NCBI GenBank assembly: GCA_024399545.1
Contig: JAKSNS010000003.1
Location: forward strand, 1 to 64,000
DNA from: Paludibacteraceae bacterium
GTDB lineage: Bacteria; Bacteroidota; Bacteroidia; Bacteroidales; Paludibacteraceae
DNA: 64,000 bases
Direction: 5' to 3'
Shown here: positions 1 through 8,746 of the stretch, piece after piece
Layout: the number at the start of each line of letters is the position of its first letter
Numbering within the stretch: position 1 is the first letter of the stretch
Program-made: the position numbers and the translations under genes
The notes under the pieces: generated by a model
The model's input: only the letters and a program-made list of their open reading frames with translations
Told to the model about the DNA's origin: nothing
Database searches by the model: none

Positions 1-1
1 C

Positions 2-169
2 TCACTTATAATCAAATATGTATTTCTGCAATATGAGCCATTGCAGAAAAATTCCTGAAGTCAAGAATAATAACGTCAGCATGACGACAAAAACGGCATG
101 CAACTTACGGTCAACCATCAGGGACGAACGCATCAGCGAGGCATATTTGCCAACGGTGAAATTTTTCAT
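2..169 (-). CDS. Small single-pass membrane peptide, 55 aa, unrecognised
   Basis: Unrecognised. The frame runs from an ATG at 169 to a TGA at 4-2 and encodes 55 residues. A basic N-terminal part (KNFTVGKYASLMRSS, then VDRK) is followed by one strongly hydrophobic segment at about residues 24-46, so a membrane location is likely. A Bacteroidota -7 box (TACCTTTGC) lies at 214-206, about 37 bases upstream of the ATG, which supports transcription. The N-terminus resembles the start of larger Bacteroidota multi-pass proteins, so this may be a truncated or frameshifted gene rather than a true small protein. The sequence beyond position 1 would be needed to decide. Confidence 0.4.
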   Translation of the reverse strand: MKNFTVGKYASLMRSSLMVDRKLHAVFVVMLTLLFLTSGIFLQWLILQKYIFDYK

Positions 170-205
170 TTGAGAGTGGTCATATTAGGACAGATTAAAC
201 AACCT

Positions 206-315
206 GCAAAGGTACGAAAAATCCATGAAACAACTCATACTTTATCCATTAAAAATAATAAATTAATTTTTAACCGAAAAAGAGACTGAAATCCAATTTT
301 TTTTCGTACCTTTGC
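206..315. promoter_or_regulatory. Divergent promoter region
   Basis: Two copies of the Bacteroidota -7 element TACCTTTGC face away from each other: one on the minus strand at 214-206 for the small membrane peptide, one on the plus strand at 307-315 for the T9SS protein. The plus-strand box ends only 8 bases before the ATG at 324. A clear -33 TTTG is not visible for either. Confidence 0.55.
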
Positions 316-323
316 AAAGTATT

Positions 324-1598
324 ATGAGAAAACTTTCGTTATTGATTATCAGTCTGTTGATGGTTATAACCGCAGATGCGCAGTTCACCATCACCTCCTC
401 GGCAGAGCACCTGCTGCTGACCGACACGAAATATAACATCGACGCAATAGCCATATTCAACTCGATACCGGCAGGGACGACGCTAAACTATACAGGCGGC
501 GGCAATTTCACTTGGTCATACACCATCGCAGGAGAGACCTATACATCAACCCAAACATCAATCACCCCAGAAGACGCAGTGCAATACACCATACTCATTA
601 ACGGCGTGCCTACTTACTACATTTATGTCATAGACTACAGTCTCTACCCTGTCACTTGCTCGCAGGTGATAACTGACGTACCTATAGATAACCCATGCGA
701 AATCTCAGAAATTGACGTCATAGTCAACGCACCTGACCTACAGTACGTTGACCGTAACGGCAACACACGTCCTCTGCCACGTTTCTACCACATAGCATAC
801 ACTACATCGGCATGGGATGCCGCCGACAAATCTTGGAAAGACAGTGCCGCAGTTGCCACTGCCCCAATAGTCATGGGCAAGGCATCATTCGTAGTCCCTG
901 CCATATTGCAGGATGCTGTCATTGCCGCTTACGGCGACAGCTTAGCAGTAGATATGGGGTTGCCAATTGACACATGTTACGGCTCATTCCAAGCGGTTGC
1001 CGTGCAAGCTCATCCAATAGGCACGATTATAGAACGAGACGCAAAGAACGAGAAAGATCGCTCGTCGCAAGCCTCGATACAAGGTTCTGCACCCCTGGTG
1101 GTGCAACTGAAGGCTAATCCTAACCCACTGACAAACCCGTTCGTGGAATGGTTTATCTGGAACGTCACTGACTCGAACGCATTCCGCCGCTTTGCCGACG
1201 AGACCGTAAACTACACCTTTGAGGAGACAGGCGACTATAAGGCAAAAGTGGTGGTTCAGAACGGTGAATGCTCATACACAGAGACCTTGGAAATCCGCAC
1301 GATGGAGTCATTGCTCGAAGTGCCAAACGTATTCACTCCGAATGATGACGGTATCAACGACGAATTCCGCGTGGCTTACAAATCCATCAAGGAGTTCCAC
1401 ATCTGGATATACAACAGATGGGGAAGGTTGGTCTATAAATCCACTGACCCAGCAAAAGGCTGGGACGGCAGAATCAACGGAAAACCAGCATCTGTGGGAA
1501 CTTACTACTATATAATCAACGCCTACGGCGAAGACAAGAACGACAAAGGAAAGAGAGTCCACTACAAACTTTCGGGCGACTGCAACCTGCTGAGGTGA
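324..1598 (+). CDS. Secreted protein with T9SS type B (gliding-motility-like) sorting domain
   Basis: A 424-residue exported protein of unknown specific role. The ATG at 324 begins a clear signal peptide (MRKLSLLIISLLMVITADAQ, cleavage expected after ADA or at the Gln), which fixes the start; a TTG 12 bases upstream is unlikely. Residues around 260-330 look PKD/Ig-like. The last 90 residues carry the CHU_C-type sorting domain: VPNVFTPNDDGINDEF, then IYNRWGRLVY, GWDGR and GTYYYII. In this family that domain directs export by the type IX system and attachment or release at the surface. The middle of the protein shows no recognised enzyme motif. It is expressed separately from the following operon, which has its own promoter. 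Confidence 0.85.
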   Translation: MRKLSLLIISLLMVITADAQFTITSSAEHLLLTDTKYNIDAIAIFNSIPAGTTLNYTGGGNFTWSYTIAGETYTSTQTSITPEDAVQYTILINGVPTYYIYVIDYSLYPVTCSQVITDVPIDNPCEISEIDVIVNAPDLQYVDRNGNTRPLPRFYHIAYTTSAWDAADKSWKDSAAVATAPIVMGKASFVVPAILQDAVIAAYGDSLAVDMGLPIDTCYGSFQAVAVQAHPIGTIIERDAKNEKDRSSQASIQGSAPLVVQLKANPNPLTNPFVEWFIWNVTDSNAFRRFADETVNYTFEETGDYKAKVVVQNGECSYTETLEIRTMESLLEVPNVFTPNDDGINDEFRVAYKSIKEFHIWIYNRWGRLVYKSTDPAKGWDGRINGKPASVGTYYYIINAYGEDKNDKGKRVHYKLSGDCNLLR

Positions 1599-1615
1599 TT
1601 TTTAGTCGAAAATCC

Positions 1616-1647
1616 TTTGACATTCAAAATATTTTTAGTAACTTTGC
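1616..1647 (+). promoter_or_regulatory. Promoter of the lpx operon
   Basis: A near-ideal Bacteroidota promoter: TTTG at 1616-1619, 19 bases, then TAACTTTGC at 1639-1647. It lies about 40 bases upstream of the first gene of the run 1687-7907 and is the only strong promoter seen before it. Confidence 0.75.
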
Positions 1648-1686
1648 ACCGTGTTATATTAAACATTTATCAGATAGGGAAAGACT

Positions 1687-2529
1687 ATGGGCGACGACTA
1701 CCAAGATATGAGTCTATTTGACTTCATAGTACTGTGTGTAAAGAAGTTGAAGGCTTTTTTCGTATGGTGTTTCCGTACGTTATGCTACTTTGTGCGTATC
1801 GGTATTAAGTATTGGTACGTCGTTGTTTTGTTTGCCATACTGGGTGTTGTCTATGCCCGTTTCGTGATAAAACCAAAACCTACGACCATAAAAGGCGAGG
1901 CAACGATTGTTTTCCCTGCCAATATGAAACCTACCATTGAGAGTGGTTTGCAACTCTTTGCTAATGAAGATGCCAAGGGAAAAGGTCTCAGCGAGGAACA
2001 GGCAAGTTCTATGGTAGAGATTAAATATTACAATATCATAGATGCCAGGGGGGACGGTTCTGTTGATTTTACTGATAAGAAATCTACCGTCACCGCCATA
2101 GACAGCATACAGTACGTTATGATGGATAGGCTTGCCGTAGAACTGACACTGACCGACATACGCTATTTCGCTGCGTTTCAGGATGCTATGCGCAAATACT
2201 TCAACGGCAAGAAAGAATACAGCGAACCTGCGAAACGCTGGCGTGAATCCGTCAAAAGAAAAATTGCCTTTGTAAATCAGGGGGCAATGTCCACCGACTC
2301 TGCGAGTTTAGCCTTGTTTGACATAGGAGAGACACTCAGGGAGGAACTGGCAAGCACGCCAGACGTCATAAATTTCCAGACAGCGTTCGTCACTTCCGCC
2401 GTTCCTACATCTGGCAACAAAATGAAATATATCTATTCCGTATTGGTCGCAATATTTATTGGTATCCTGCTCTCAATTATGGTAGAACACCGAAATGCAA
2501 TACGCAAATACCTATTAAACAACAAATAA
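1687..2529 (+). CDS. Wzz-like inner-membrane protein, first gene of lpx cluster
   Basis: A 280-residue protein with one hydrophobic segment near residues 38-60 ([18 protein letters not shown]) and a second at about 244-264 ([18 protein letters not shown]), with a roughly 180-residue charged region between them. This two-helix layout with a large periplasmic middle is that of polysaccharide chain-length regulators (Wzz). The usual proline-rich motif next to the second helix is not obvious, so the family call rests on topology and context. Its TAA overlaps the lpxD ATG by one base (TAATG), which implies translational coupling with lipid A synthesis genes. Confidence 0.55.
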   Translation: MGDDYQDMSLFDFIVLCVKKLKAFFVWCFRTLCYFVRIGIKYWYVVVLFAILGVVYARFVIKPKPTTIKGEATIVFPANMKPTIESGLQLFANEDAKGKGLSEEQASSMVEIKYYNIIDARGDGSVDFTDKKSTVTAIDSIQYVMMDRLAVELTLTDIRYFAAFQDAMRKYFNGKKEYSEPAKRWRESVKRKIAFVNQGAMSTDSASLALFDIGETLREELASTPDVINFQTAFVTSAVPTSGNKMKYIYSVLVAIFIGILLSIMVEHRNAIRKYLLNNK

Positions 2530-3551
2530 TGGAATTTACCGCAAAACAACTTGCCGATTTACTGAAAGGCGCAGTAGATGGGGATGAGAATGTTAAGGTC
2601 TCTGATTTCGCCAAGATTGAGGAGGGTGCACCAGGAAAACTATCGTTCCTATCCAACAAAAAATACACACATTACATATACACCACCGAGTCGTCTATCG
2701 TTCTTGTTGACGAGGATTTCGTAGCCGAGCAACCTATTAAAGCTACGCTGATTCGTGTCAAGAATGCCTACGAAGCATTGGCCACGTTGCTCAAACTTGC
2801 AGCAGACCTTATGCCACGCAAGACCGGCATACACCATTCAGCCATCGTCTCCCCTTCAGCAAAAATTGGTGACCTTGTCTATATTGGCGCATACGCCGTT
2901 ATTGGAGACAAGTGCGTAATCAGCGACGGAGCAATGGTTTACCCACACACCTGTATTGGTGACAATGTGACGGTAGGTGAGTCCTCACGTATATATTCCA
3001 ACGTAAGCATATACGACAACTGCGTAATCGGCCAACGCTGCGTAATCCACTCCGGCGTCGTAATCGGTGCTGACGGATTTGGTTTTGCACCTGATGCAGA
3101 GGGTCATTACAACAAGATTCCACAGATGGGCAACGTCATCCTGGAAGACGACGTAGAGATTGGTGCGAACACCACAATAGATTGCGCCACAATGGGGTCA
3201 ACGATTGTTAAGCGTGGAACGAAAATCGACAACCTCTGCCAAATCGCCCATAACGTAGTGATTGGTCAGGACACTGCCATGGCAGCACAATCGGGAGTAG
3301 CGGGATCTGCAAAAATCGGCAGTCGTTGCGTTTTGGCAGGTCAGGTTGGCGTGGTGGGACATATCACCGTGCCTGACGGTACAATCCTTGCAGCTCAGAC
3401 AGGTGTCAGCGGCAACATTCGCCGTCCTGGTGCATATTGCGGAAGTCCGGCACAACCAATAGAGGATTTCCGCCGTAACGCCGTCATTGGCAAACGGCTC
3501 TCGGATATGTACGACAGGCTTATGGAATTGGAAAAAAAAATGAAACAATAA
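2529..3551 (+). CDS. lpxD: UDP-3-O-acylglucosamine N-acyltransferase LpxD
   Basis: Third committed step of lipid A synthesis: transfers a 3-hydroxyacyl chain from acyl carrier protein to the amine of UDP-3-O-acylglucosamine. At 340 residues it matches the family length. The N-terminal substrate-binding domain ([14 protein letters not shown], then [10 protein letters not shown]) is followed from about residue 105 by imperfect hexapeptide repeats ([IV]G-based) that form a left-handed beta helix. The motif IAHNVVIGQ places the expected catalytic His at about residue 241 (His239 in Escherichia coli). It overlaps the preceding gene by one base and ends 15 bases before lpxC/fabZ. Confidence 0.96.
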   Translation: MEFTAKQLADLLKGAVDGDENVKVSDFAKIEEGAPGKLSFLSNKKYTHYIYTTESSIVLVDEDFVAEQPIKATLIRVKNAYEALATLLKLAADLMPRKTGIHHSAIVSPSAKIGDLVYIGAYAVIGDKCVISDGAMVYPHTCIGDNVTVGESSRIYSNVSIYDNCVIGQRCVIHSGVVIGADGFGFAPDAEGHYNKIPQMGNVILEDDVEIGANTTIDCATMGSTIVKRGTKIDNLCQIAHNVVIGQDTAMAAQSGVAGSAKIGSRCVLAGQVGVVGHITVPDGTILAAQTGVSGNIRRPGAYCGSPAQPIEDFRRNAVIGKRLSDMYDRLMELEKKMKQ

Positions 3552-3566
3552 TTTAGGCTACACTGA

Positions 3567-4949
3567 ATGAAACAACATACGTTAGGAGGAGAATTTGTAC
3601 TGAAAGGCAAAGGGCTTCACACTGGGGCTTATGTTACGTTGCGACTGAAACCTGCCGACATCAACGTCGGCTATATCATCCGTCGTGTTGACTTGATTGG
3701 CAAAAGTGACTCTTATGAGATGAAAGCCCTGGCTGAATATGTCTCCGCCACAGAACGCGGGACTGTACTAAGGCATGGCGATTGTCAGGTATCAACTGTT
3801 GAACATTGCCTCTCTGCACTCTATGCCCTTGGTATAGACAATTGCATAATGGAAGTCGATGCCCCTGAGTTTCCAATACTTGACGGCAGTGCAAGCCAGT
3901 ATGTCACGGAAATCCAACGTGTCGGTATATCAGAACAGATGGCGGAACGTCGCGAGTACATCGTCACCAGCAAAACCACCTACACCATGGGTGAGTCAAG
4001 CATAACGTTAATGCCGGATGACAAGTTTTCAGTACAAGTAATGGTCGGGTACGACTCACCTATACTCGCCAACCAATATGCAATACTTGACTCGATGCAA
4101 GATTACGTCGAAAATATCTCTTCCTGCCGAACATTCGTATTTGTCAGAGAAATAGAGCAACTCATACAAGCTGGACTTATCAAAGGTGGTGACCTGAACA
4201 ATGCCCTTGTCATCTACGACAAAAAGATTCCAGACGAATGCCTCCATAAAATATGTGCCGCCTGCGGTCAAGAACCACAGTCCACTTATGACATGGGGTA
4301 TATAAACGGACCATTAAAGTTCCCTAACGAACCAGCACGCCATAAACTCCTTGACATCATAGGAGACTTAGCTCTTGTTGGTGTACACATTCGTGGACGA
4401 ATAGTCGCAATTCATCCAGGTCACGGGATAAACACATCTTTTGCAACCTCTTTTCGCAAGAAAGTGGCACGTCAGGAGGTTTCGACTCCTGTCGTCGAAT
4501 GTGGTGCGAAACCAATATACGACATAAACGACATCAGGCGATTGCTGCCTCACCGCTATCCAATGCTTCTTGTAGATAAAATCATGGAGATTGGCGAGCA
4601 ACATGTCGTGGCAGTGAAGAACGTCACATGCAATGAACCTTTCTTCCAGGGGCATTTCCCAGACGAATTGGTAATGCCTGGCGTTCTGCAAATAGAGGCA
4701 ATGGCACAAGCAATCGGCATAATGGTACTCTCGCGAGTAAAAGATCCTGAGAACTATTCCACCTACTTCATTAACATCAACAACGTTAAGTTCCGTAACA
4801 AAGTGGTCCCAGGCGACACTATGGTAATGAAAATGGTACTTACGTCACCTGTGCGTCGTGGCGTGGCAAACATCAAAGGCTTCATTTTCGTTGACGGCAA
4901 GGTGGCAACTGAGGCGGAAATGGTTGCTACTATCCGCCATAAAGAATAA
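3567..4949 (+). CDS. lpxC/fabZ: Bifunctional LpxC deacetylase / FabZ hydroxyacyl-ACP dehydratase
   Basis: A 460-residue fusion. Residues 1 to about 305 are LpxC, the zinc-dependent UDP-3-O-acyl-N-acetylglucosamine deacetylase, the committed step of lipid A synthesis. The zinc ligands are visible: TVEHCLSAL (His80), HKLLDIIGD (His259, Asp263), and the general acid in HPGHG (His286). Residues 318-460 are FabZ, which dehydrates 3-hydroxyacyl-ACP: HRYPMLLVD, then GHFPDELVMPG with the active-site His363, and the helix Glu in QIEAMAQ. This fusion is the rule in Bacteroidota; it joins enzymes that compete for the same hydroxyacyl-ACP pool. The gene lies between lpxD and lpxA. Confidence 0.97.
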   Translation: MKQHTLGGEFVLKGKGLHTGAYVTLRLKPADINVGYIIRRVDLIGKSDSYEMKALAEYVSATERGTVLRHGDCQVSTVEHCLSALYALGIDNCIMEVDAPEFPILDGSASQYVTEIQRVGISEQMAERREYIVTSKTTYTMGESSITLMPDDKFSVQVMVGYDSPILANQYAILDSMQDYVENISSCRTFVFVREIEQLIQAGLIKGGDLNNALVIYDKKIPDECLHKICAACGQEPQSTYDMGYINGPLKFPNEPARHKLLDIIGDLALVGVHIRGRIVAIHPGHGINTSFATSFRKKVARQEVSTPVVECGAKPIYDINDIRRLLPHRYPMLLVDKIMEIGEQHVVAVKNVTCNEPFFQGHFPDELVMPGVLQIEAMAQAIGIMVLSRVKDPENYSTYFININNVKFRNKVVPGDTMVMKMVLTSPVRRGVANIKGFIFVDGKVATEAEMVATIRHKE

Positions 4950-5010
4950 AGGCGGGTTCTATAAATCCATCGTCTTTGAAACAAATAAAAACATCAACCT
5001 AATTATATAA

Positions 5011-5787
5011 ATGAAACAACTCTTAGCATACGTGCATCCTGATGCGCAACTGGCACCAAACGTGGTGATTGAACCATTCGTAACCATTGACAAAAATGTA
5101 AAAATCGGAGCCGGAACACATATCGGTAGCAATGTAACGATACTGGAAGGCACCACTATCGGAGACAATTGCAACATATTCCCTGGTGCTGTGATAGGCG
5201 CAATACCTCAGGACTTGAAATTCCATGGCGAAAAAACTGATGTCATCATAGGCAACAACTGCAATATACGTGAATGCGTAACTATCCACCGTGGGACGGC
5301 CTCCAAGGGGCATACCGTAATCGGCAACAACTGTCTCATTATGGCATACTGCCATGTGGCACACGACTGTTTCCTAAGAAACAATATCATTATGAGCAAC
5401 AGCGTACAATTGGCAGGCGAATGCCAGATTGGTGATTATGCCGTAATCGGTGGTGGTACGCTTGTACACCAGTTCACACATATAGGTTGCCACAGTATGA
5501 TACAAGGCGGTTCGCGTATCAACAAGGACATTCCTCCTTACATCACTGCCGGTCGAGACCCTATAACGTACGCAGGTATAAACTCTATAGGCTTGCGACG
5601 CCGCGGATACTCAAACGAACAAATCAATAACATTCAAGACATTTACCGATTGATTTTCAACTCTGGGTTGAATGTTACAGATGCCATTGAGCGTATAGAG
5701 AAAGAACTTCCAGCCACTGCCGAACGTGACGAAATTATTTTGTTTATCCGCGAATCCTCTCGCGGCATTCTTCGCAGCGGACGCTAA
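5011..5787 (+). CDS. lpxA: UDP-N-acetylglucosamine O-acyltransferase LpxA
   Basis: First step of lipid A synthesis: adds 3-hydroxyacyl from acyl carrier protein to the 3-OH of UDP-GlcNAc. The protein is 258 residues, as expected. Hexapeptide repeats run from about residue 8 to 185, including the family signature DLKFHGEKTDV and NIRECVTIHRGT. The catalytic His is His118 in CHVAHDC (His125 in E. coli). The C-terminal helical part (NSIGLRRRGYSNEQI) is typical. A 61-base gap separates it from lpxC/fabZ and a 13-base gap from the next gene, consistent with one operon. Confidence 0.97.
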   Translation: MKQLLAYVHPDAQLAPNVVIEPFVTIDKNVKIGAGTHIGSNVTILEGTTIGDNCNIFPGAVIGAIPQDLKFHGEKTDVIIGNNCNIRECVTIHRGTASKGHTVIGNNCLIMAYCHVAHDCFLRNNIIMSNSVQLAGECQIGDYAVIGGGTLVHQFTHIGCHSMIQGGSRINKDIPPYITAGRDPITYAGINSIGLRRRGYSNEQINNIQDIYRLIFNSGLNVTDAIERIEKELPATAERDEIILFIRESSRGILRSGR

Positions 5788-5800
5788 ACCAACAAGAGAA

Positions 5801-7066
5801 ATGACTCAGACTTTACAAATAATCGAGTTAATCCAACGAGAGGTACTTCCAGCCATTGGTTGTACAGAACCAATAGCAGTTGCCCTTGCTGTAGCAAAAG
5901 CATCAGAAACACTTGGCTCTGTTCCCCAAAAAATCACAGCTCGCCTCAGTGCCAACATCATTAAGAACGCCATGGGTGTAGGTATTCCTGGCACAGGTAT
6001 GGTAGGTTTGCCAATAGCCATCGCACTTGGTGCTACTATAGGAAAGAGCGAATACCAACTTGAAGTGCTGCGTGACTGCACACCCGAGGCTGTAGAAAAT
6101 GGACGAAAGATGATTGCCGACGGCAACATCTCAGTTGAACTTAAACCCACAGACGAAAAACTATATATTGAAATCGAAGTCCAAGGCAACGGTCATAGCG
6201 CAATTGCTACCATAGCAAGTAACCATACAAATTTCGTACATATCGAACGAGACGGCAAAGTGTTGTTGGACAAGGAATGTTGTCCTAATGTGGCTGTAAA
6301 TTCTTCTGATATACGGCTCAATATGCGTATGGTCTATGACTTTGCCATGGAAACACCGCTTGACGACATTCGTTTTATACTTGAGTCAAAACAACTGAAC
6401 GACGCAGTTTCACGCCATTCGCTTGGCGAAAAATATGGTCACGAGGTTGGTCGAGCAATGACCTTGTCGCCTGAACTGTTTGGCGAGACAATTTACGCAC
6501 ATGTGGTTGGCCGTACAGCTGCTGCCGCAGATGCAAGAATGGATGGCTGTCCAATGGCCGTGATGAGCAATTCAGGCTCTGGCAATCAAGGTATAGCCGC
6601 CACAATGCCTGTCGTAGCATTCGCAGATGACGTACATGCTTCAGAGGAACAACTCATACGCGCTCTGACACTGTCCCACTTGACCGCAATATTCATAAAG
6701 CAGAACCTTGGAAGACTCTCAGCACTTTGTGGTTGCGTGGTTGCCTCGACAGGTTCAGCATGCGGAATAACATACTTAATGGGAGGAACATACGACAATA
6801 TATGCCATGCGGTCAAAAACATGGTGGCGACATTAACAGGTATGCTTTGCGATGGTGCCAAACCCTCATGCGCACTAAAACTCGCTACTGGTGTCAGCAC
6901 TGCCCTTATGTGTGCAAAACTTGCCATGAACGGTCATTTCGTATCATCAATCGAGGGTATAGTTGACGACTCAGTTGATAAATCAGTCTGCAATATGACA
7001 TCCGTTGGTCGTGATGGCATGCTTGAAACAGACAAACTTGTCCTGAATATAATGACTAACAAATAA
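5801..7066 (+). CDS. UPF0597 / YhaM-type L-serine dehydratase-like or cysteine desulfidase-like protein
   Basis: A 421-residue member of the UPF0597 family, related to the alpha part of iron-sulfur L-serine dehydratase; some members (CyuA/YhaM) are L-cysteine desulfidases that release sulfide, pyruvate and ammonia. Visible hallmarks are LPAIGCTEPIAVALA near the N-terminus with the conserved Cys, the glycine-rich GIPGTGMVGLPIAIALG, SNSGSGNQGIAATMPV in the middle, and several later cysteines. The ATG at 5801 is chosen because conserved sequence starts there; the longer frame from 5726 would overlap lpxA by 62 bases. It is 13 bases downstream of lpxA and so probably co-transcribed. Substrate cannot be read from sequence. 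Confidence 0.85.
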   Translation: MTQTLQIIELIQREVLPAIGCTEPIAVALAVAKASETLGSVPQKITARLSANIIKNAMGVGIPGTGMVGLPIAIALGATIGKSEYQLEVLRDCTPEAVENGRKMIADGNISVELKPTDEKLYIEIEVQGNGHSAIATIASNHTNFVHIERDGKVLLDKECCPNVAVNSSDIRLNMRMVYDFAMETPLDDIRFILESKQLNDAVSRHSLGEKYGHEVGRAMTLSPELFGETIYAHVVGRTAAAADARMDGCPMAVMSNSGSGNQGIAATMPVVAFADDVHASEEQLIRALTLSHLTAIFIKQNLGRLSALCGCVVASTGSACGITYLMGGTYDNICHAVKNMVATLTGMLCDGAKPSCALKLATGVSTALMCAKLAMNGHFVSSIEGIVDDSVDKSVCNMTSVGRDGMLETDKLVLNIMTNK

Positions 7067-7073
7067 AAATATT

Positions 7074-7907
7074 ATGAAGCACAATGTTATTTTAAAAGGA
7101 CTGACATTGGCTTTGATGCTTGTAGCATTCAAATCAGTTTCGTTTGGTCAGGGGGAGGAAAATGTACTGACCGAAGAGTGGAATGTTTGTTCAGATTGCA
7201 ACGGTACAGGTAAATGCAAGAAATGCGACGGCACAGGCGTATATTGGTTCCAGGTTGGCGAAGAACGCCAAAGTATGAAATGTCCATATTGCAATGGAAG
7301 TGGGGTTTGTCCTATGTGCAGTGGAGCCAAGGGGCATATTGTAGTAACCTTTGCCCAAGTAGCTTTGGACAAAAACACTGTCGATTTTACAGGCAAAATC
7401 ATCAAAGACGGACACCAGACTGTAACGTACTCAAATGGCAAATATGTCGGTACTATAGTTGACGGAAAGAAGCAAGGCTATGGCACATATACATGGAACA
7501 ATGGTAATAAATACGAAGGCTATTGGCAAAACGACATAATGACTGGTTATGGTGTATTTATATGGTATGACGGTGATAAATACATAGGTAATTGGGCTAA
7601 TGACAGAAGGAATGGACATGGATTCTTCTATAAATCAAATGGTGACGTATATGAAGGCAATTGGAAAAACGACATTCGATTTGGTTATGGAATAACGACT
7701 ATGGCTAATGGCGATAAATACGAAGGCAACTACACCAATGACATGAGGAACGGTTATGGCGTTTATTATTACTATAATGGCGACAGATTCGAGGGAAATT
7801 GGAAGAATGGGTTGAAGGATGGCTATGGAATATTATACAGAGACAATTACTCAAAGAAAGTGGGTTATTGGAAAAATGGAAAATATATCGGAGAGAAAAA
7901 ACCTTAA
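7074..7907 (+). CDS. Exported DnaJ-type zinc-finger plus MORN-repeat protein
   Basis: A 277-residue protein with an N-terminal signal peptide (hydrophobic to about residue 25, ending SVSFGQ). Residues 41-78 hold four CxxC units of the DnaJ central zinc-finger type: CSDCNGTG, CKKCDGTG, CPYCNGSG and CPMCSGAKG. From about residue 122 to the end there are roughly seven MORN repeats of 23 residues (pattern YEGxWxNDxxxGYG). MORN repeats elsewhere bind lipids or proteins, and CxxCxGxG modules bind zinc and unfolded chains; the specific role here is unknown. It starts 7 bases after the UPF0597 gene and is followed by a strong terminator, so it is likely the last gene of the operon. Confidence 0.75.
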   Translation: MKHNVILKGLTLALMLVAFKSVSFGQGEENVLTEEWNVCSDCNGTGKCKKCDGTGVYWFQVGEERQSMKCPYCNGSGVCPMCSGAKGHIVVTFAQVALDKNTVDFTGKIIKDGHQTVTYSNGKYVGTIVDGKKQGYGTYTWNNGNKYEGYWQNDIMTGYGVFIWYDGDKYIGNWANDRRNGHGFFYKSNGDVYEGNWKNDIRFGYGITTMANGDKYEGNYTNDMRNGYGVYYYYNGDRFEGNWKNGLKDGYGILYRDNYSKKVGYWKNGKYIGEKKP

Positions 7908-7931
7908 GCTGTTACATCCATTATCAATATA

Positions 7932-7962
7932 AAAAGGGCTTCCGTGTTGGAAGCCCTTTTTT
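7932..7962. terminator. Bidirectional rho-independent terminator
   Basis: A 12-bp stem (AAAAGGGCTTCC at 7932-7943, GGAAGCCCTTTT at 7949-7960) with a 5-base loop. U-runs follow on both strands. It sits between the plus-strand lpx operon and the convergent minus-strand lipoprotein gene at 7981. Confidence 0.85.
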
Positions 7963-7980
7963 ATATAAGTATCATTATTA

Positions 7981-8685
7981 TTAATCCTTCAACCCATTGT
8001 CAATAAAATTAATTGGGAATGAGAATTCAACAACATCGCTACCCGCTACATCGTATTTCGTAGAATGCAACTGAAGCCCAATGAAAGAATTCCAATCTGT
8101 AGCATCATAATGCTGTATTGTGCTGTCAATCCAGATTGAATTATTCTGGTTAAAGTTACCAGAGTTCACATACTTAATAAACTCCTCATAGTTAGCAGCC
8201 ATACGAGTGCCGACCTGATTGTATGTACCCCAGTAACGAAGTTGATGACTACCCATATTGAACTGACTGCCAATTTTCTTAACAGCATCATAAGCATAGG
8301 ACATAGTGAGCATTGGTTTGTAAACGCCCATACCGCTATTGTAAGGAGTAACAGTGAGAGAGAGGTTGAAAACCTTACCTTCTTCGTTTGCAGAGTCGTT
8401 CATCTGTACGTAATAAGATTCTCCGACGAACATTATAATACCGCCATTGTCATAATAACCTTTAGCCTTAAGCGCACTGACAACCTCGTCATGAGACTTG
8501 CCAATCAAATCCTTGCCAGCATAAAAGGCGTCCATGATAGGGTTCTTCGTGATTGTGTCAGTAACGTCAGGATTCTCTTGAGGAGTTACAGGCGGGTTTT
8601 TACTGTTGCTGTCGTCGCTGCCGCAACTTACTGTTGCAAATGTCACCATCAATGCGATGAGTGCCATTGAAAATAATTTCTTCAT
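7981..8685 (-). CDS. Lipoprotein of unknown function
   Basis: Unrecognised. The ATG at 8685 gives a 234-residue protein with a lipoprotein signal peptide: MKKLFSMAL, a hydrophobic core, then ATVSC with the lipidated Cys at residue 21, followed by a Ser/Asp/Asn-rich linker. A longer frame from 8808 would overlap guaA and lacks the signal at its N-terminus, so 8685 is preferred. The mature part has no Cys and shows mixed beta-type sequence (for example GKSHDEVVSALKAKGYY). It lies 61 bases downstream of guaA in the same direction and ends at the shared terminator, so it may receive read-through from the purine operon. Confidence 0.7.
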   Translation of the reverse strand: MKKLFSMALIALMVTFATVSCGSDDSNSKNPPVTPQENPDVTDTITKNPIMDAFYAGKDLIGKSHDEVVSALKAKGYYDNGGIIMFVGESYYVQMNDSANEEGKVFNLSLTVTPYNSGMGVYKPMLTMSYAYDAVKKIGSQFNMGSHQLRYWGTYNQVGTRMAANYEEFIKYVNSGNFNQNNSIWIDSTIQHYDATDWNSFIGLQLHSTKYDVAGSDVVEFSFPINFIDNGLKD

Positions 8686-8746
8686 AATAGTTTTAGTTTT
8701 TATGTGATTTATACAAGTAGCAAAAAGCCAATAAACAATCGTATTT

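Noticed and set aside
263..460. Minus-strand 65-codon frame across the start of the T9SS type B gene
   Set aside because: It overlaps the signal-peptide coding region antisense and has no protein-like features.
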